Positions 44,701 to 59,700 of a DNA stretch of 64,000 bases are shown here, piece by piece. Within the stretch, counting starts at the first letter, position 1. Each line of letters opens with the position of its first letter. The stretch is from Scolanthus callimorphus (taxonomy: Eukaryota > Cnidaria > Anthozoa > Actiniaria > Edwardsiidae): positions 868,001 through 932,000 of the forward strand of contig CM066923.1 in the NCBI GenBank assembly GCA_033964015.1. The letters are read 5' to 3'. The notes beneath the pieces are model-generated. The model saw only the letters and a program-made list of their open reading frames with translations, had not been told where the DNA came from and made no database searches. Made by a program: the position numbers and the translations under genes.

Positions 44701-47700
44701 GACGCACCTGTATATAAGACGCACCTTGAATTTTGAGGTCATTTTGGCAAAAAAATCAATTTCTAAAGATTTTCAATTTGTATTTCGTGCAACAGCACTT
44801 CCATAAAGAAATCGCATGACAAATAGACTGGCAGTAAATGGAAAATGGCAATATAAACATGGGGGCAAATGTTTTACGCCACGAACAGATGAGTAAAATA
44901 TTCCAACTGTATTTTACTCATCGCAATGTCGCTACATTGCTAATTTTGATTTCCAGTAAGTGACTTATTTATTGATGACATTCCAACTGTTTCTTCATTT
45001 TATTTTGTTTGTTTGGGATAAATCTTGTGCTACACAGGATTTCACGCAAAATTTAAATAGTTGTGCTAATATTTCTATGCATTGTAGCCTTCTAGCAGGC
45101 ATTTACAGGCTGATTTTATCGCAAAAATCCCGGAGTTCGTAGTCGCGAGTGCCGAAGAGCGGCATCTTGGATTTTTGGACGTGCGTCCTGGGCCAAGTGA
45201 CAAAATCCAAAATGGCGCTCGCGACTAAGAACTCCGAGATTTTTGCAATAAAAACAGCCTCCAGCGCCTGCTGGCAGGTTTCACGGTACGAAATCCTAGC
45301 TTTATTATGTGCAACCGAACCACACAACCATGAATCAGCAAATTTGTAAAGGATCTTTTGTATTGGTTGTTATGCAAATTCGCAACAGTGATGTTCCGTG
45401 TATAAGATGCACCCCGATTTTGAAGGTTATTTTGGAGTGAAAAAAGTGTGTCTTATATACGGGTAAATATGGTAATGGCCATTCAGCTTTGAGGTCTCTA
45501 ACTGGTAAATGGTAAGCTGCTTTGAATGATTTTATTTGGAAGTACAGAAAAAAGGGAGTATTCTTCTTTACAGCTAAAAGCATTGCATCGCAACCCACGT
45601 TTTAAAAAACATCAAATTATGTTTTGATTTTGTTACTCTGCTGCTCCACCAATCAAACTATATGAGCCATGAAACTTCACCTAGACCCAGTGTAGGCAGC
45701 TGGCTTCCCTCTGATTTAAAACCAGACAACACCGCGATAGAAAGCCAGGCTGCACTAGGCAAAACAGGGCAAGAAGCAAAGCCAAAGCCAAAAACAGCAA
45801 AGCCACAAAGAAATGCAGGTCAAGATGCAACAATGTTAGCTGTAATGCTTGTTCTCTACGCATCATAAATTTGCGCATAAAAATCTGTAATTTCAGTGCC
45901 TCAAGTAGCTCTGAAGATGAAGACTTGGCATCTTGGCATGAGCAGCGCAGGAAATTTAAAGAAGAATCCATGGCTAAAACTAAAACACCTACACAGAAGG
46001 GAAAAAGAGTTATTTCCCCTCTGAGACACCAAAAGCGAGGAGAGAGCGCATCTTTGGAAAAGTCCAAAGAAGATATTAAAAGTAGCCATGACAAAAGAAG
46101 TAGCCCTAATAAGAAAGTACCAAGTGAACATTTAGATGTACAAGAGGAGGAGAGAGCTGAATTGCTTTTAGTAATGAAGGAAAAGACACAATCCCCTGCT
46201 GAACAAGTGAATCCTGGTGAGCAAAAACATCAAAATAAATCAGAGACATTTGAACATCTGAAGGCAGGAAATGAAGCAATAAAGACCAAGATTACAGATA
46301 AGGTGGCTAGGTCAAGTGTTAGTACCGGTACAGAAATGTCTGATTTAAAACCCGTCAAATTAGCATGGGAGGACACTAGTTCCCTTTCTGGGGGTAAACA
46401 CAAAGAGTCAATGTTTGAAGAAAAGGAGAAGATCATTTTGGAGGACGGAAAGCAAGATGTTAAAAGCACTATTGTTCACTATTCAAATCAATCTAAACTA
46501 CATGATAGAGAGCCTCTTGTGAATGGGATCACAGCAAGTGAAGAAGTGTCTGTCAAAAAGAAAACCACTGAAGGTGAGTTTGCAAGATTTCCAATGCATC
46601 AAATTCTTAAGGCAGATGCTTGCAAGATGATATGTAAAAGAGCAGATTTCACATGGGTGTCGTAATGGCAATGATTGTGGCGTAATGGCATTGCATCATG
46701 CTGTGTCTTAGCATTTTGAATGATTGATGAGATTTCACTCGATTTGATTGGATGAACAATCATGAGAAGGCGATCGGTTCCATGTCATGCCATGACCATC
46801 CATCTTCAAACAATTGAAAAGTTGAAAATGACTTCCACTCTGTTTAAGGGAACCTTACTGCTGTTTTCATAATTCTGTGCACTGACTTTATTAATTGGGT
46901 TTGCATAGCGTTCCGTGAATCAAACATCGCCAGGTAGCTTTTGCAAAACCTCAGAGCTGTCAGAGTGGTGTTTGTGGTTGCTAAGTGTTAGTTTGGTTTG
47001 ACTGTTGCTTCAGAGTTCACAGAATTATGAAAACCACAGTAATGTGAGGCATATTTGGAGGTTGAAAAAGAATAAAAGTAACATTGCAAAGCAATATTGT
47101 TCTCTTCCGAGGTTTGGATGTTAACAAATTTTTTTTGTCTTGAAGCAAAAATAATAAAAGAACCCAAGCTAACAAAGACAATGCAGTCGATAGAGAAGAA
47201 GGAGAAGAAATTACGGATGAAGGGTATGCTAGAGAGGGTCAAACAACAAAGGGAAACCAAGTCATCTAGTGGGAAGATGCCTGCTGTTGCACCTGCTACT
47301 CCTGTAGTGTTTGATCTGGTATGTGGGACAATAACATACATTACAGCCGTGATTCAGCAAAGATGCAAAGAATGTTTTTTTTTACATAATGTTAGCATCG
47401 GCCAAAGAAGAAAGCAGGAAACGAAAAATAATAATCAGGGTTTGAAGGTGTGGTTCTGTTGGTGTGCATTCCAACTGTGCCAGTTAATTGAACAAATATT
47501 TAAAAGTTCTCCTTCAAATGCAAAAGGTCACAACAACAACCAGCCGATCTCACCTCAATACAATTGGTCAACGGTAGACTTGACTTCAAGCTCGAATTCC
47601 AATTTGAATCACAACACGAAAACAGCCCGTCACTTCGTAACCCTAGCAGACTCGGAATAACATTTTGTTTTAGAGGCGTTTTAAGTAAGGTAGGGTAAAT

Positions 47701-50700
47701 GTCTCGAATTTGCAAAACATTTCACAATTTTGCCGTACTTATTCATTTTTCAAAGCATTTCCTTTCTTCAGAACACACCAGTTCTTGAAGGATCGAAATT
47801 ATAAACAGTGCTGTACGCTTGGTCAGGGAAGCCATTTCAGTGTTGTACGTGACTGAGAGGACAAAGCTGTGGTCAGGGAAGCCATTTCAGTGTTGCTCTC
47901 GGACAGACTGATTTAGCCAAGAAACGTTTGCGCAGACAACCCGATTATATTAGTAAAGATAGAGTGGGAACTAAAAGGCCTATTGCAACATTTTTTAGAA
48001 TCTGTTTGGAACGCTTGGCGATGCAACAAAAACTCGTTCTGATTGGCTAATTTGAGAGCAAGAAATGAGCTGCAAAGTGATGGCAAGCGAAAAGCCAACA
48101 GTAACTTGCTGCAGTAGAGCACCTTTCTTATCCTAGTGCTCCTGTGTTTGATATTTCCTAGGAGGCGTCATATGAGTCAGCACCGGCCACCTTACCTGAG
48201 CTAGAATCAACCAAGTCCTACCTCCTACTAACGGCAACATTATCCTCATGTGGGAAACTCCAGGTGGGAGGTAGCAAGGGTACCAAGGGTAGTACCCATC
48301 GGAACAGTACAGACAGTGCCAGCTATAATGCCCTACTCGCCTGGCTCTTGTCTCTCATACCCGTGCCTGAGGAATTGGAGGAGGAGTGTGTGGACTACGC
48401 CGCCCAGTATGGTGTTCCGTTCCATGTTATTGGCCTGCAACAAACATGGCACGAAGGACAGCTATCACTGAAGATCGGCATCTGCCGCCGGACAGAGATC
48501 ATTATACGTAACGGGAAACAAGGAAAGGGGAATTCATTTCTCACAGCTGTCAACAAGTATTTACGGACTAACACACTGCTTGATGTTCTCCCTGGAGTGT
48601 TGCAATGTACTAATGCACTCATGGCACTCCCCTGGGGCCAGAGGAACCTGTCCTCCATCCTCTCAGTGAATCCTGACCCTCATTCCATGTCGCGGGTGTT
48701 TGGGGCGGAGCCAGGGTTCTACTGGCAAACCTATGATGTAGAGGACTCATCGTGCGAAGGAAGCCTTACCAACCTAACATTCTGTGGCCCAGAGGTGGAG
48801 AATACAATGGCGCTAATACAGTATACGGCCTTCCACGATCCCACGTGCATGCAGGATGTGCTTAGTCGTGTTTGGCGCGATGGGCTGGATGTAGCAGGTG
48901 TCAGACTGTTGTATGCAAACACAGATGGCATGTGTAAGTTCCTGGGGTCAACCGAGAGCCTTTGCAGCTTATTAGCCAATTAGAGCAGTCGAAAAACAGT
49001 GGATCAGTTTGAAAACAAAATAAAACGGGGCGCAAAGGCTCCCGTTTGATGATTAAGTGGGTTGTGAGAGACAACAGAAAGGGGCTGAAACGGACGATTT
49101 TAGCGAACGTTTCGAGCTTTGATTCCGGCTGTTCTTTAGGGCGGAGAGATGAGATACTGCCGAAGGCCGCAACGTTGCCAAGCTGCGATAAAACCCAAGG
49201 ACGTACACTTTGTGACCATATTTGGAGCCTTTGTCTTGCTTGTCGTGCGCCAAAACAAAGAAAACCGTTTAGATTAGCGCGCGCAAATAAGTCCTTTTCC
49301 AAATATGTTTATACTTTGTACCTTTGTAGCTCGCAGCTTGGTCTTGCGTTACACGTTTGTATTTTTCTGGTTTTATCAGGCACCATTTGCACTGCTGTAA
49401 AAAAGAAGATGAGCTCGAAAGTACATTATTTCTTAATGAAATTGCTAGGATTTCACAGTCCATCTGGATTGAGCTTGAAGACAGTGTAAAGGAGTGAGTG
49501 GACGAAACAACAACAATAGCATTGAGCGCACGATGCCTTTTTTTACTTTATTTTATGTTGTCTTTCAACAGCTCTTGACTCGTCCAGTACCCATGTTTTA
49601 CCCGGTGGAACTGCTCCCCTCCTTGCACTCGCAATTCGTGGTACCTTCGCTGTCATGCGGTGGCTGGACGTAGTTGGACCACTGGATGTCAGCTTGGCAC
49701 GCCGCACTGATCCTATCTCACTCCGTGCACTCTATAGCCAAGACTTGAGAGACGATCGTATGTTCTACTGCCCTCGAAACACTGCCCGCGCTAACGAGGA
49801 GCTTGCCAGATGGTTTGGAGGGCGTGTTCCAGAGAACGACACTGTTAACTTTGGATCGCCAGATGGTGTGCTAGACAGGCCACGGCCGTGCGATACCCGT
49901 GGGCGTGGAGTGGAACAAATCCCTACCAGCTCTTTACACACTCCTCTCGCGCCTCCCCCATGCACGCTAACGGCCTGTTCAGCCTCCTCGGTGGTTCTTA
50001 TCTCCTCGCCTCTGGTACCCACTAACTTCATTGGGGAGATTTTAGAAGTTTGTTATGAAAGAGGGTTTGCTCTGCAAGGGATTCGGCGCATCCGTCTGCA
50101 TCCTAACCGTCTGAAGGATAATAACAGGACGTACTAGGGCTTATCCCAGCTCAGGTGTCAGTGTTCTGCCCGATAAACCCCCTGCTGAGCGACAGAAAGA
50201 TGCGTTGAGCAGGGACTCCTACCAGAACTCGTTACGGAACTCAGCGTGTACCGTGATGTGCTTAAGGCGGGAGAACGGGATGCATCAACTGTACGCCCTC
50301 ATGTCTGTTGTAACAGACCACCTCTTACAATTACAGGCACTACCTCCTGAGGTCTCCTCCAAGAGCCAAGTCATGGTCACCCAACTCTGCTTCACGTCGG
50401 TACCCTTCACTGATCACGTACTCGCTATCTTGGGCCACAAGATGGACCAACTTCCGCATTCGGGCATCTACAGTGCTGCATTCCTCAGCCATTCATTCTA
50501 TTCCAACCCTGAACTCGAGCAAGTCTGCGTAGTAACGTTACTCAAGGAGAAAGTCACGCAAATGGCGCATGAGATATTGCGTTACCTTTTTTACTGCCCA
50601 CCGCCAGGACGTGACCCGGAGGAAGGGTACTGTACCCTAGAGTTGCTAGGCATTAAGCTTATCACTTCTATGTCTCTGCACCAAGCTAAGGAGTTCTCTC

Positions 50701-53700
50701 CTTACGAGATAGGTGACAAGCTCTGGCAAAGCAGCCTTAGACCCTTAACTACCGGCCCTGCCTTGATTTGCGCGCTGAGAGGCGTCAATGCGTTCTCGCG
50801 GCTACGGACATTTATACATAACTACGTCGGCGGCTCCCCCAAGAAACAGCGCCTTGAGAGCAAGGAAGAGGCTTGCCCCGATCTTTTCATGTCCCCTACC
50901 CCAGAGATTGCATACCGACAGCTTACTGCAGTGTTTCACGAGCACGAACTTCATGCTGACTACAACTCGCGATCCAATCTTCATATGGTTCCTCCTCCGC
51001 GGCAGCATGCGCGCACGAGATGTGACTCACCTGATGGTGTCCGAGTGAAGGACAAGCGACCAGGCTGGACCAGAGATGCTGATCGTAAAGACCAGAACGC
51101 AGGGAAGGTAGAGACGCTGTCGCATAATGATGTGCACATAATATCAAGCTTACTGGCAGGACCAAGGCCATTTGTGAGCGTGTGTGTGGTGAAGCCCGAT
51201 GCGGTGCCCAAGTATATTGGGAAAGTTCTCAGGAGGCTTGTGCGGGAGGGATTCACTGTAGTTAACTTGAAGATGAAATGTCTTACTCAAGCTGAGGCCA
51301 AGTTGCTCGTCTCACATGACCCGGATTGCCGTAATAACAAGGTAAGAGAACGAAAAATATGTACCCACAGGGTATAACAGTGCATGACAAATTTTCTAGT
51401 TATTAACGTACTACAAAAGCCTGTACGGTAGTCCCGTATTTTAGGGTAGGAATGTTGGGCGAAAGAAACTTATGTTTTTCCCCACAGCGATCGTAAAATA
51501 AACACATTCAGACATTCTTACTCCCAGACGTCATAGGCACTGAATTTGAATAATTTGAACTAATTAATAATAATCAGTAAATGGCAGGTATGATGAAAAA
51601 GGAAAGGTGTCAAGCGTAGTGAAAAGTTATTGACTACACGGAAGAAAAGGGATTTTTTTTTAGTTATTCGCAGAGAATCACGTGTATGAATAACTTGCAT
51701 GCGGGTCATACGCATGCATGTGGGTCATACACGTGCCGAAAAAAGAAAAAGGGAAAAACAACACTGCTCTGAGGAAAGCAAAAAGCAAAACTCGAAATGG
51801 GTTGCGTTGCGTCGACACGAACTGGCCAAAGTCCACCCCAAAACTCGAAAAGCCAAGCGGGAGGAAAATCTACTCCTCTTGTAAAGACAATCGATGTCAA
51901 GCCAGCGTTGCCATCATCAAGCTCAGAAACAAAAACGGGCTAGTTCGGAGGGCACCATCATCATCATCATCATCATCAAGCTTTATTAAGAAACGGTATC
52001 ACTTCATTGACAATGCTCTTCCAGTGAGCCGCGTATAAAAACTATCTACTATCTACTACCACTAAATACAAGATAACTTATCAAATACTACGATACTACC
52101 TACATCTACCGAATATATTTAAGAAAAACTACAGTTGATAGAAATTGTCTTTGAAAGATTTAAAATTTGGCTGATTTCTTAAATCAGATGGAAGGCTATT
52201 CCACAAAACTGCTCCTCTATAGCTGAATGCTCGTTTACCAGCTTCAGTACGGGGTCTCGGAATAAAGATTTTATTTGAACTTCCTCTCAAATTATGAGAA
52301 TGGACATCGGTTGTTGAATCAAACATTGTTGAAATCCCTTCCGGATAAAGACCGTTCATACACTTGTAAACACTCGCTGCGAGCAGTTTTGACCGACTAT
52401 TTTCAAGAGTTTCCCTCCCGAGGTCCTGTAAAATATTGGCAGACCTGTAAAATATTGGCAGACCTGTAAAATATTGGCAGAAACTAGAACCTCGCACATT
52501 GTCCCAAACGCCAATGACATCCCGTACGCCTTCTTCAACTCAAAATAACAAGAAAGCGTCGGGCACAAGGAGAAAAATCGGCCGTGCGACTGTCGAGCTT
52601 GCTGTTCTGCCGAGCTTGCTGTTCTGCCGTCTCTTCAACCTCAGACACGACGCCGGGCGTACTGTAGTGCTACAGACCTGTTCGACGCTGAGAGGCGATC
52701 AGCAAGAATCGTTCGAAAGAAATTTTAACCGGTGAACTTATCGGAGTGAAGACATTGAATTCTTTTTGACGGGGTGTACTGCAGTGGTGCAATTTTTCCC
52801 CGCTTTGACCGTAAGGTTTGCTTTTAGTAAAGGTTATTAATAAAGGTTATTAACGTATTATACAATTCGTTTATTATCGATAAATTATAATAAACAAAGA
52901 AAACACCCTATTAAATGATATGAGCTTTACAGAAATCTCATCAAAATCACGCCTCAGAATAAGAGCCCGATTTTCTTTTTCAGACTAAAATATGAGACAT
53001 TAAAAGTCAATGATGGAATTTGGTCAATTATCACAGGAAACCCATTCATGGGAAAAGCTGACTTTCTACAGTTTCCCAAGAATGGGAAGTGTTTCTACAT
53101 TCACAAGAATTGGAAGTGTTCGACTTTCCCATGGAAAAACATGTCAATTCAGAACACTTCGAATCCCTCTTTGGGACGCCTATTAGAGCCGTCTATAATC
53201 ACAACATTCTGGTTCAGAAACAATGTTTTAGGTGAAGTAGCGCTGTACCAGGACGGCTTGGAAAAATACCCCAAATAGACCTTAGAGTAGGTTTCAGAGT
53301 ACTCCTCTGCCAATGGCTGATTGCATTTTTAAACTGCACGTGTGTGTGTGGGGGGGGGGGGGATGTGCCAGGGGAAAGAGTGTGTCTGGTGCTTCGAAAC
53401 TCGTAAAATAAATACATGATACACCTTAAGTATGTCATATTTTTATTTACCGGGGTATATTCAGACACACTTACTTCAGACGTCTTACGCACTGGATTTG
53501 AATAATTTGATCTAATTAATAATAATTAGTAAATGGTCGGTAAAGATGAAAGAGAAAACTGGGAAAGGTGTCAAGCGTAGTGAAAGTTATTGACTAATGG
53601 AAGAAAACGGAAAATTTGACTTATTCGCAACCGGAAGTAGCGCGGGCCGCAAAGGGCTCCGGTTTTCGCTCGCCGCGTTTTCTACGCGTTTTGATTGGCT

Positions 53701-56700
53701 GGGCATCGCGACTTTGTTCTCCCAGCCAATCAGATTGCAAAGACAAAACAAATAAATGATTACGTGCGTTTAGTTCTGTAATCGTCGGTGTTTTTCGCCT
53801 CCTGGTTATTTTTTCGTTGAATTAGTTTTGAATCTGATTGGCTAAGTGTATTTACTTTAGTAAATGTTTAGTGTTTAGTTTTCTACACTCATCTGAAATT
53901 CGCACTATTTAAAAAAAAAAGTGCTCTTATGTAAATGTTTTTACATATGAAACGAGACAATTGTAACAATGAGTTTTTTGATAATATTTTAAAGCATCAA
54001 ACATTGTACTTTTCCCGGATTTTAATTTATATAATTTAAATAATTGTAAGCATGTTGTAATACATTTTTATGCGAAACATGTTTTTAACAAACCTTTATT
54101 ATCGTTAATATTATTACTTATTTATGACTTTTCTTAGGAAGCACATGTGTGCCACATGACATCCGGCCCAGTCCTCGCTCTTAGTGTTCAAAGAGAGAAT
54201 GCGGTCGGTAAACTCCTGGAGGTAATAGGACCAAGCAAACCGGATGAGGCACGCTCTAAGTCGCAGTTCTTTTTACGAGGGTCGTACGGCTCAGACCGCA
54301 TCAGAAACGCACTCTACGGTGAGTAAGAGACTCTCGCAAAGAGGTGTCTGCGCGCTCAAGCCAACCATTTCACACTGATTGTGTATTTTGACCCAGATCT
54401 GGGCCAAAGTATTGCCTGGCCAATGGTGCATAAGGACAATATCAGCAGCAGGGTAAAATGTATTAAATATTTCTTATAGAAGTATCACCAGGCCATTGAG
54501 TGCTTCGTTTGAAAGTTACAGACAAAATTCTTGTTTTCCCTTTCGGTACACACGGTACACGCAAGTCCAATCGGAGAGATGGAACACGTTGGGTTGTTGT
54601 GCTAATCAGAAGATCAAGCGAGATTTTTCCTTGTACTGATCGACCTGATTTCGCTGCTGGAGCAACAGGAAGTGTGTGCGATAAAATCAAAATGTACTCC
54701 GTAGAAAAAGGAAAATAATCAAAACCCCCAACAAAGTCGCAAGACCAAAAAGCGGTGCGCTGTGATTTACCAGGTGCATTGTACTGGGCTCGAAATTAAG
54801 AAAGAATCATCGTTATTTATGCCTAGATGAAAAAACGACAAGGAGTAAAATGTTAATTTTTAGTCGTCTTTACGCCCGTATCGGTCGAGCGCTGCCTTAT
54901 TCTCATGAACCTGTTGTTGTATTTCAGCTTCCCCGACATATTCCATGGCCGTACGCGACACTATGCTGTTATTTGGAGAAGGGCTTTGTTGTCCGCAAAC
55001 TATCGACCTCCAGGCAGAGGAAGTGAGTGAAACACGATCAATATTTTTTAATATTTTAAAAGGATCTTTGTTTTTAGTCTGGTAATGATTGCTAGTGACT
55101 ATGCCGATGATAGCAAAGGTAATTAGTATAAATTGAACATCGGCAGTTATTGTATACCTACAATCGCGGGGACAAAATTAGTACACACTTGGCTATCCAG
55201 GCTGTTCCCTGTTCCCCTGTTCAATGTTGTTTGGTGCGCGCAGCGTTCAATTCAAATTGGCATGCTCTAACATTGTAAGGGGGACGGGGTGTTTACGAAA
55301 TTTTTGTCCGCCGCTGTAGACTTTCACTCAACAAAACAAGGCTGCTATTGGTTGATTTGGGGGTCACGTGGCCTATACCCCACAGTTATTTCCCGCTGGG
55401 GTATAATAATGTACTAGACTGCTTGCAGTCCCTTCTTTGGCGAACGTCCCTGAAAACGAGCTCGTGAAAAGCGCGTGACAATGTCGCTCGTGCCTTCGGT
55501 GCCTACAAGCCATCGGCGCTTGCAAAAGAAGAGATTGCAAGCAGAAGGGATTATCTACTGAAAATGTGATGCGAACCCCGTCCTTTGTGTCGGTCACGCA
55601 ACGCTTCCCTTCTTCGTTCGTGGGTATGGCAGCATTGCGTGACCAACACAAAGGACTGCTGTGCAGGAGACTACGTGTGAACGCGACATTACTGTCATTC
55701 TTAACCAGATTCCAAGTCTCATTCTCGACGCCATATTTGAGGTGAAGCCCAAGCGTCTGTCAGTAGACGTGCTTGCATCTGAGGCTATCCCGAGTTGTAA
55801 CAGTGCTACAGATTTTTTCATGGATGTGCTACACCTCCCTGCCTCTCTGCTGGAGGTCAACTGTATTCTGCTACATCCTTCACTCCTCCAGCCCCAAGGA
55901 GCCAACTCGCCAGGTACTCTATAAACCTTTCATTTTCGCTTTTTTGTTGAGTCACAAAGTTCTGGCGCGAGATGAATAACGCGCAACATCGACAAGCTGA
56001 GGGATTTTGGGCCTCGTATTTCCCCGGCTTTACATGTACGCGTTTTCAAATGTGTTCAGGTCGCCACCCAGTGCCAGCTTATGCGGAAGTGATCGACGCC
56101 ATGACGACAGCTGGTTTACAGCCAATTGCAATGAGGATGCTACAGTTGAACGAGACTCAGGCGGCGCAATGCGCTAGATTGTACACGGAGAGCCTAAACC
56201 AGGACATCAAGCCTTATCAACTGGTAAGCCTTTACTCCCTTTATACTAACTGATGTGGTAGAGCCTAAACCCGGACATCAAGCCTTATCAACTGGTAAGC
56301 CTTTACTCCCTTTATACTACCTGATGTGGTAGAGCCTAAACCAGGACATCAAGCCTTATCAATTGGTAAGCCTTTACTCCCTTTATACTAACTGATGTGG
56401 TAGAGCCTAAACCCGGACATCAAGCCTTATCAACTGGTAAGCCTTTACTCCCTTTATACTACCTGATGTGGTAGAGCCTAAACCAGGACATCAAGCCTTA
56501 TCAACTGGTAAGCCTTTACTCCCTTTATACTACCTGATGTGGTAGAGCCTAAACCAGGACATCAAGCCTTATCAACTGGTAAGCCTTTACTCCCTTTATA
56601 CTACCTGATGTGGTAGAGCCTAAACCAGGACATCAAGCCTTATCAACTGGTAAGCCTTTACTCCCTTTATACTACCTGATGTGGTAGAGCCTAAACCAGG

Positions 56701-59700
56701 ACATCAAGCCTTATCAACTGGTAAGCCTTTACTCCCTTTATACTACCTGATGTGGTAGAGCCTAAACCAGGACATCAAGCCTTATCAACTGGTAAGCCTT
56801 TACTCCCTTTATACTAACTGATGTGGTAGAGCCTAAACCCGGACATCAAGCCTTATCAACTGGTAAGCCTTTACTCCCTTTATACTACCTGATGTGGTAG
56901 AGCCTAAACCAGGACATCAAGCCTTATCAACTGGTAAGCCTTTACTCCCTTTATACTACCTGATGTGGTAGAGCCTAAACCAGGACATCAAGCCTTATCA
57001 ACTGGTAAGCCTTTACTCCCTTTATACTACCTGATGTGGTAGAGCCTAAACCAGGACATCAAGCCTTATCAACTGGTAAGCCTTTACTCCCTTTATACTA
57101 CCTGATGTGGTAGAGCCTAAACCCGGACATCAAGCCTTATCAACTGGTAAGCCTTTACTCCCTTTATACTAACTGATGTGGTAGAGCCTAAACCCGGACA
57201 TCAAGCCTTATCAACTGGTAAGCCTTTACTCCCTTTATACTACCTGATGTGGTAGAGCCTAAACCAGGACATCAAGCCTTATCAACTGGTAAGCCTTTAC
57301 TCCCTTTATACTACCTGATGTGGTAGAGCCTAAACCAGGACATCAAGCCTTATCAACTGGTAAGCCTTTACTCCCTTTATACTACCTGATGTGGTAGAGC
57401 CTAAACCAGGACATCAAGCCTTATCAACTGGTAAGCCTTTACTCCCTTTATACTACCTGATGTGGTAGAGCCTAAACCGGACATCAAGCCTTATCAACTG
57501 GTAAGCCTTTACTCCCTTTATACTACCTGATGTGGTAGAGCCTAAACCAGGACATCAAGCCTTATCAACTGGTAAGCCTTTACTCCCTTTATACTACCTG
57601 ATGTGGTAGAGCCTAAACCAGGACATCAAGCCTTATCAACTGGTAAGCCTTTACTCCCTTTATACTACCTGATGTGGTGATGTTCGGCTTGAGCCTAAAC
57701 CAGGACATCAAGCCTTATCAACTGGTAAGCCTTTACTCCCTTTATACTACCTGATGTGGTAGAGCCTAAACCCGGACATCAAGCCTTATCAACTGGTAAG
57801 CCTTTACTCCCTTTATACTACCTGATGTGGTAGAGCCTAAACCAGGACATCAAGCCTTATCAACTGGTAAGCCTTTACTCCCTTTATACTACCTGATGTG
57901 GTAGAGCCTAAACCAGGACATCAAGCCTTATCAACTGGTAAGCCTTTACTCCCTTTATACTACCTGATGTGGTAGAGCCTAAACCCGGACATCAAGCCTT
58001 ATCAACTGGTAAGCCTTTACTCCCTTTATACTACCTGATGTGGTAGAGCCTAAACCAGGACATCAAGCCTTATCAACTGGTAAGCCTTTACTCCCTTTAT
58101 ACTACCTGATGTGGTAGAGCCTAAACCAGGACATCAAGCCTTATCAACTGGTAAGCCTTTACTCCCTTTATACTACCTGATGTGGTGATGTTCGGCTTGA
58201 GCCTAAACCAGGACATCAAGCCTTATCAACTGGTAAGCCTTTACTCCCTTTATACTACCTGATGTGGTGATGTTCAGCTTGGGCCTAAACCAGGACATCA
58301 AGCCTTATCAACTGGTAAGCCTTTACTCCCTTTATACTACCTGATGTGGTAGAGCCTAAACCAGGACATCAAGCCTTATCAACTGGTAAGCCTTTACTCC
58401 CTTTATACTACCTGATGTGGTAGAGCCTAAACCAGGACATCAAGCCTTATCAACTGGTAAGCCTTTACTCCCTTTATACTACCTAATGTGGTAGAGCCTA
58501 AACCAGGACATCAAGCCTTATCAACTGGTAAGCCTTTACTCCCTTTATACTACCTGATGTGGTAGAGCCTAAACCAGGACATCAAGCCTTATCAACTGGT
58601 AAGCCTTTACTCCCTTTATACTACCTGATGTGGTAGAGCCTAAACCAGGACATCAAGCCTTATCAACTGGTAAGCCTTTACTCCCTTTATACTACCTAAT
58701 GTGGTAGAGCCTAAACCAGGACATCAAGCCTTATCAACTGGTAAGCCTTTACTCCCTTTATACTACCTGATGTGGTAGAGCCTAAACCAGGACATCAAGC
58801 CTTATCAACTGGTAAGCCTTTACTCCCTTTATACTACCTGATGTGGTAGAGCCTAAACCCGGACATCAAGCCTTATCAACTGGTAAGCCTTTACTCCCTT
58901 TATACTACCTGATGTGGTAGAGCCTAAACCCGGACATCAAGCCTTATCAACTGGTAAGCCTTTACTCCCTTTATACTACCTGATGTGGTAGAGCCTAAAC
59001 CCGGACATCAAGCCTTATCAACTGGTAAGCCTTTACTCCCTTTATACTACCTGATGTGGTAGAGCCTAAACCCGGACATCAAGCCTTATCAACTGGTAAG
59101 CCTTTACTCCCTTTATACTACCTGATGTGGTAGAGCCTAAACCAGGACATCAAGCCTTATCAACTGGTAAGCCTTTACTCCCTTTATACTACCTGATGTG
59201 GTAGAGCCTAAACCAGGACATCAAGCCTTATCAACTGGTAAGCCTTTACTCCCTTTATACTACCTGATGTGGTAGAGCCTAAACCAGGACATCAAGCCTT
59301 ATCAACTGGTAAGCCTTTACTCCCTTTATACTACCTGATGTGGTAGAGCCTAAACCCGGACATCAAGCCTTATCAACTGGTAAGCCTTTACTCCCTTTAT
59401 ACTACCTGATGTGGTAGAGCCTAAACCAGGACATCAAGCCTTATCAACTGGTAAGCCTTTACTCCCTTTATACTACCTGATGTGGTAGAGCCTAAACCCG
59501 GACATCAAGCCTTATCAACTGGTAAGCCTTTACTCCCTTTATACTACCTGATGTGGTAGAGCCTAAACCCGGACATCAAGCCTTATCAACTGGTAAGCCT
59601 TTACTCCCTTTATACTACCTGATGTGGTAGAGCCTAAACCCGGACATCAAGCCTTATCAACTGGTAAGCCTTTACTCCCTTTATACTACCTGATGTGGTA

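Noticed and set aside
45662..45868. 68-codon ORF just upstream of DNAAF8 exon 5
   Set aside because: Lies inside a TA-flanked MITE related to 20479-20767, and the exon begins at a clear acceptor at 45896.
47097..47660. 187-aa ORF extending past DNAAF8 exon 6
   Set aside because: Only 47146-47318 fits the exon phases; the rest reads through a GTATGT donor into intron with no conserved residues.
49046..49489. 147-aa ORF between DNAAF8 exons 7 and 8
   Set aside because: Lies wholly in the intron between a GTAAGT donor and a CAG acceptor whose phases match; no family recognised.
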